From: JANQUM01 sp047630355
GTDB lineage: Bacteria > Bacteroidota > Bacteroidia > Cytophagales > Spirosomataceae
Direction: 5' to 3'
DNA length: 17,865 nt
Assembly (NCBI GenBank): GCA_047630355.1
Contig: JBLHXN010000068.1
Location: 1-17,865, forward strand
The notes beneath the pieces are model-generated. The model saw nothing but the letters and a program-made list of their open reading frames with translations. It was not told the DNA's origin and did not search any database. Of the stretch, positions 14,864 through 17,865 are shown one piece after another; positions within the stretch are counted from its first letter, which is position 1; the number at the start of each line of letters is the position of its first letter. The position numbers and the translations under genes were made by a program.

Positions 14864-14896
14864 AAACCTATGATGTTTTGAAAACATCATAGGTTT
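14864..14896. terminator. Bidirectional rho-independent terminator
   Basis: Arms 14864-14878 and 14882-14896 (AAACCTATGATGTTT and its complement) form a 15-bp perfect stem with a 3-base loop. In the minus direction it is followed by a run of T (plus-strand A's at 14860-14866), and in the plus direction by TTTAAATTCTTTT. It separates the convergent genes ending at 14756 (plus) and 14925 (minus). Confidence 0.88.
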
Positions 14897-14924
14897 AAAT
14901 TCTTTTCTCTCCAGTCTAAAAAAC

Positions 14925-15695
14925 TCAATTCATATACCGCTTTCCTTTCGTGTATTTAAAATCAGGATCAGAAGAAAAACTGGCATCAGTAAAGACAGCT
15001 TCTTTGTCAATTTTAGTGTATTTGAAATCTGCATAATTACCGAACGATGACTTCTTGAAAGTTACTCGGCTGCCAAATTTGGCGTATTTAAAGTTCGCAT
15101 AATCGTTAAAACGGTTCTTAAAGAAATCCGCATCCTGCGAAAACTCTGCGTACTTAAAATTGGCTTCACGATCGAACGAGCAGTTTCCAAAACCTACTAA
15201 TTCTTTAAATTTGGCATACTTAAAATTAGCCTCCTCGTAGAACATCGTTCCTTCAAAATTCACGGCTTCGTCAAACTTAGAGTATTTGAACTCACTCGCA
15301 CCTTCAAAAACGCAGTTTTCAAAGACAACCGCCTCTTCAAAGTTTGCGGTGTGCGTTTCGCTCTTGCCATTCCACGTAATGCTCACACTCTTCGACTTAG
15401 AATTTTTACCGTCTTGCAAATTTTTATAAGCAATTACATCGCCTTTGAATATGCAGTTCTTGAAAGATAACGGCGATTTTACGTAACTTTTATATTCAGC
15501 GTAATCGCTTTTACCGTTTACTTTTTCTTTGTTAGAAAGTTCGGTCAAGTCCAACGTTCCGGTAATAACTACATCCTGCATATTAACTTCTTCGCCAGAA
15601 TCAATCATTCGGAAAACTTCATCGGCGTTAATAGTTGTTTGGGCAAAAACGGATAGTGAGAGAAACAACAAGGGGGTAAAAAATAACTTTTTCAT
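14925..15695 (-). CDS. Secreted Phe-rich pentapeptide-like repeat protein
   Basis: A 256-aa protein from the ATG at 15695, chosen because it gives a clean signal peptide (MKKLFFTPLLFLSLSVFAQ, 19 aa); an in-frame ATG 24 bp upstream would put MKLLKLHF before it. The C-terminal half is made of six copies of FKY(S/A/T)K at residues 135, 157, 179, 201, 223 and 245, exactly 22 residues apart. Within each unit, Phe or a similar residue recurs at unit positions 2, 7, 13 and 18 (A-N-F-K-Y-A-K-F...). This resembles pentapeptide-repeat beta-helices, but with 5-6-5-6 spacing instead of 5-5-5-5. Residues 40-134 also show weaker FxNCxF repeats (FKNCIF, FENCVF). It is probably a periplasmic beta-solenoid of unknown function. 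No operon partner. Confidence 0.85.
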   Translation of the reverse strand: MKKLFFTPLLFLSLSVFAQTTINADEVFRMIDSGEEVNMQDVVITGTLDLTELSNKEKVNGKSDYAEYKSYVKSPLSFKNCIFKGDVIAYKNLQDGKNSKSKSVSITWNGKSETHTANFEEAVVFENCVFEGASEFKYSKFDEAVNFEGTMFYEEANFKYAKFKELVGFGNCSFDREANFKYAEFSQDADFFKNRFNDYANFKYAKFGSRVTFKKSSFGNYADFKYTKIDKEAVFTDASFSSDPDFKYTKGKRYMN

Positions 15696-15788
15696 AAAAT
15701 GTAATTTTAATAGTTTCATTCAGTAGATGCAAGCAAAGTCTCAATCGTTGCACAATTTTGATAAATTAACGAAAAAAGTAGCCATTGA

Positions 15789-15818
15789 TTGTCCAACGCC
15801 AATTATTGCATACTTTTG
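15789..15818 (+). promoter_or_regulatory. Bacteroidetes-type promoter of the amino-acid permease
   Basis: TTG (15789-15791), a 19-bp spacer, then TACTTTTG (15811-15818) match the TTG-N17-23-TAnnTTTG consensus. Transcription should start about 5-7 bp further on, leaving a leader of about 20 nt before the ATG at 15843. This also excludes the upstream in-frame TTG at 15789 as the translation start. Confidence 0.75.
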
Positions 15819-15842
15819 AGGACAACCTCTTTAAAAGACTCT

Positions 15843-17177
15843 ATGAAAAACCCCGCTCCTTCTAATCAACTCTTAAAATTACTTGGCGTAGGTTTCGGAA
15901 TTGCCGTAACCGTGGGCGGAACTATCGGTACGGGAATCCTCCGTAAACCCGGCCCGATTGCCGAACAACTCGGCGACCCGTGGTTAATTATGGGTATTTG
16001 GGTAGCTGTTAGTATTTACGCCATTTTGGGTGTCATGTGTGCCATCGAATTGGGCGTTTCGATGCCGCAAGCGGGAGCTTGGTACGTTTATGCCCGCCGT
16101 GCGTTCGGAAATTACTTTGGCTTCCTGACGGGTTTTACAAGCTGGTTCGGAACAGTTGCCGCGTTGGGTTTCGGAGCATATACCATGAGCGAGTACATTG
16201 CGTTGTTGCTTCCGGCGGTGAATCAATACCTCCGCTTGACAGCGATTTGCTTATTGGTTTTACTGACTTTCTTCCACATGATTGGCACTAAATCAGGTGG
16301 GAAATCTCAGGAGATATTGGCGGCGGTAAAAGCCGTTGGCTTACTTATTTTTGTGGTAATCTGCTTTATTTACGGCGGAGACGTCACGCAGGCAGAGATT
16401 GTAACCACAACACAAAATGTACAGAAACCCGCTCTAATTCTAAGTATCATCACGGCGTTACAAGCCGTTTTTTATACGTTTGACGGCTGGCACACCGCCG
16501 CCTATTTCGCCGAAGAAACCACCGACCCCGCCAAGAACCTGCCTAAATCTATGATGGGCGGAGTTTTACTCATCATTTTCATTTATTTATTGGTGAATAC
16601 TGCCATTCTGTACGTTTTACCGATGGAGCAACTTGCCCAGTCAAAACTTGCCGCCGCCGATGCAATCGCGTTACTATTTGGCGAAGGTTCGGCGAAAGTA
16701 GTTACGCTATTTTTAATGCTTTCCATTTTGGGAATCGTGAATGCTCAGGTGATGTTTGCCCCACGGGTAATTTACGGTATGAGCCGCGACGGACTATTCC
16801 TGAAGGCCGCCCAAAAAGTAAACAGCGGCGGCACACCTTCTGTAGCGATGCCACTGACAACCCTCGGCTCGATTTTGTTGATATTAAGCGGAAAAGGTAC
16901 CTGTGCGATTTTATCAGATATTGCTACGTTCTTCTTTGTAATGAGCTACGCTGCGGGCTTTGCCTCCGTGCTCAGAATGCGGATAAAAGAACCCGACCTC
17001 CCCCGCCCGTACAAAGTTTGGGGCTTCCCGTACATTCCCATTGGTTTATTAATTATCTCCATACTCTTCCTTGCGGGAGCGGTCATTAATGATCTCAACA
17101 GCAGCAAATTTGCCCTGATATTCTTAGCAATTAGTTATCCGTTGTATTTGGGCGTAAAGAAGTTGAATGCAATTTAA
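15843..17177 (+). CDS. APC-superfamily amino-acid permease
   Basis: A 444-aa membrane protein with about 12 predicted helices, the normal size for the APC family. The first helix carries GGTIGTGIL (25-33), the unwound substrate-binding motif corresponding to GSGIF in relatives. Helix 6 has YTFDGWHTAAYFAEETTDPAKNLP (211-234), matching the family pattern FxYDGW...EExxxPxxxxP. RVIYGMSRDGLF (308-319) is the conserved loop before helix 9. It should transport a neutral amino acid by proton-coupled uptake or exchange at the inner membrane; the substrate cannot be read from sequence. It has its own promoter and stands alone. The stop is shared in TTAA with the convergent lipoprotein gene. Confidence 0.93.
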   Translation: MKNPAPSNQLLKLLGVGFGIAVTVGGTIGTGILRKPGPIAEQLGDPWLIMGIWVAVSIYAILGVMCAIELGVSMPQAGAWYVYARRAFGNYFGFLTGFTSWFGTVAALGFGAYTMSEYIALLLPAVNQYLRLTAICLLVLLTFFHMIGTKSGGKSQEILAAVKAVGLLIFVVICFIYGGDVTQAEIVTTTQNVQKPALILSIITALQAVFYTFDGWHTAAYFAEETTDPAKNLPKSMMGGVLLIIFIYLLVNTAILYVLPMEQLAQSKLAAADAIALLFGEGSAKVVTLFLMLSILGIVNAQVMFAPRVIYGMSRDGLFLKAAQKVNSGGTPSVAMPLTTLGSILLILSGKGTCAILSDIATFFFVMSYAAGFASVLRMRIKEPDLPRPYKVWGFPYIPIGLLIISILFLAGAVINDLNSSKFALIFLAISYPLYLGVKKLNAI

Positions 17178-17665
17178 TGCAACCTTACTGTTGACAAATC
17201 AAATTCACAGACTCCATTCGTCAATTCTACTACATATGTTTTACTATACCGAAGCGTTGCCGAAATATCGCATTTTACCTTTTCTCCAAAACGAACAGTA
17301 GTTTCTCTCAAATCTGTTTTGAAAGAATCATCTTCTCTGTGAAAAGGATACGCTGAATAATTTTCCTTGATAGCATCAAAATGAAAAGCATGAAGCTCAA
17401 TAACCGCTCCTTTATCCTCGAAATAGAAGGCTGCGTAGTACTTTCTTTTCGTAGTCGGATTAATAATATCTGAATAAGCAGAGACTTTATACCAATTAGC
17501 TTCATTATCAGAATACATAGCTGAATGTTCAACCATGATATCTTTAAATTGGTGACTTACTCCATCAACTTCAAAAAAAATATTATTAACCGATGGAGTT
17601 AGGTTATCAGGTTTACAGCTACCGATAATTAACAATATTAGTATGGGAAATATTGAGTTTTTCAT
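17174..17665 (-). CDS. Small lipoprotein of unknown function
   Basis: A 163-aa protein from the ATG at 17665. This start gives a lipoprotein signal (MKNSIFPILILLIIGSC, C17), whereas an in-frame ATG 48 bp upstream would precede it with an unlikely extension. The mature part is beta-rich: NNIFFEVDGVSHQF, WYKVSAYSD, RKYYAAFYFED, VIELHAFHFD, TVRFGEKVKCDISATLRYS, YVVELTNGVCEFDLS. Two Cys (in VKCD and VCEF) could form a disulphide. Short lipoproteins of this general form are frequent in Bacteroidetes, but I do not recognise the family. It ends tail-to-tail with the permease gene, with a 4-bp overlap. Confidence 0.85.
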   Translation of the reverse strand: MKNSIFPILILLIIGSCKPDNLTPSVNNIFFEVDGVSHQFKDIMVEHSAMYSDNEANWYKVSAYSDIINPTTKRKYYAAFYFEDKGAVIELHAFHFDAIKENYSAYPFHREDDSFKTDLRETTVRFGEKVKCDISATLRYSKTYVVELTNGVCEFDLSTVRLH

Positions 17666-17727
17666 AATTACCTTTGTTGGTAATTTAGGGTAATCAGCGA
17701 TATTGCCAATCACCCTAAATTAGTTCA

Positions 17728-17865
17728 TTACTGATTTTGTCTTGGTTCTAAACTGATTGAATAATAACCCGTTGAGTGCTCTAATATATTGTACGCAGGT
17801 GCTACACCATTTTGATGTCTTATGACTTTCGTGATGTCAGGGTCTTTCGACCCGAAACGTGATGT
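17728..17865 (-). CDS. 3' end of an unrecognised gene cut by the window edge
   Basis: An open frame of 45 codons reads from the window edge to a TAA at 17728-17730 and ends HSTGYYSISLEPRQNQ. It stays open across the whole available sequence and lies in the same orientation as the following lipoprotein gene, 62 bp upstream of its start, which suggests a real gene. It is too short to identify. The sequence contains a small inverted repeat GGGTC-tttc-GACCC. Other frames in this stretch are interrupted. Confidence 0.45.
   Translation of the reverse strand, partial: TSRFGSKDPDITKVIRHQNGVAPAYNILEHSTGYYSISLEPRQNQ

Noticed and set aside
15035..15300. Regularly spaced TATTTAAA-like motifs every 66 bp considered as a DNA repeat or CRISPR-like array
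   Set aside because: They are the codons for the FKY(S/A/T)K protein repeats, in frame and degenerate at third positions, so the periodicity is protein-level.
15789..15842. An N-terminal extension of the permease from an in-frame TTG at 15789
   Set aside because: The TTG is the -33 element of a near-consensus promoter whose -7 box also lies within the extension, so this stretch is upstream of or at the transcript start.

Overview
The window looks like chromosomal DNA from a member of the Bacteroidetes, probably a Cytophagales-type aerobe. The evidence is a fused ccoN-ccoO gene, a Bacteroidetes-style CcoQ, promoters of the TTG...TAnnTTTG type, few Shine-Dalgarno sequences and Bacteroidetes-type lipoprotein signal peptides. 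The genus is not certain. No rRNA, tRNA, CRISPR array, transposase or phage gene was seen.

Positions 1-8144 form one functional block for low-oxygen respiration. On the minus strand, read from 5681 down to 1, lie an unrecognised 122-aa gene, ccoI (copper-transporting P-type ATPase), ccoS (assembly), then after a gap with a hairpin repeat and its own promoter the fused ccoNO, ccoQ and the first codons of what should be ccoP. Together they encode a cbb3-type cytochrome c oxidase and its maturation proteins. Divergently on the plus strand lies a two-gene regulatory operon: a soluble PAS histidine kinase whose PAS domain has a histidine in the position of the FixL haem ligand, and a response regulator that joins a receiver domain directly to a Crp/Fnr-type effector (cNMP-binding fold plus HTH). 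The classical rhizobial cascade is FixL, then FixJ, then FixK, acting on fixNOQP. Here FixJ and FixK functions appear merged into one protein beside its likely targets. Sites of the form TGAY-N4-RTCA, the type expected for a Crp/Fnr HTH with the conserved E..xxxR recognition helix, occur in the ccoNO promoter and in the shared regulator/ccoI promoter region. In three promoters a site centre lies 29.5 bp upstream of a TAnnTTTG-like -7 box (one of these sites and one of these boxes are degenerate). This is the most interesting system in the window.

Positions 8145-11683 are a mixed set: a small secreted protein gene whose signal peptide is interrupted by an in-frame TAA, a perfect bidirectional terminator, a SnoaL/NTF2-like lipoprotein gene (minus), a MarR regulator translationally coupled to a short-chain dehydrogenase (plus), a long palindromic hairpin, and a PnuC-type transporter gene (minus).

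Positions 11973-17865 hold a large secreted S9 prolyl-oligopeptidase-family peptidase (plus), dispersed REP-like sequence, a second bidirectional terminator, a secreted Phe-rich pentapeptide-like protein with an exact 22-residue repeat (minus), an APC-family amino-acid permease with a textbook Bacteroidetes promoter (plus), a small lipoprotein gene meeting it tail to tail on a shared TTAA, and the 3' end of a further minus-strand open frame that runs off the window.
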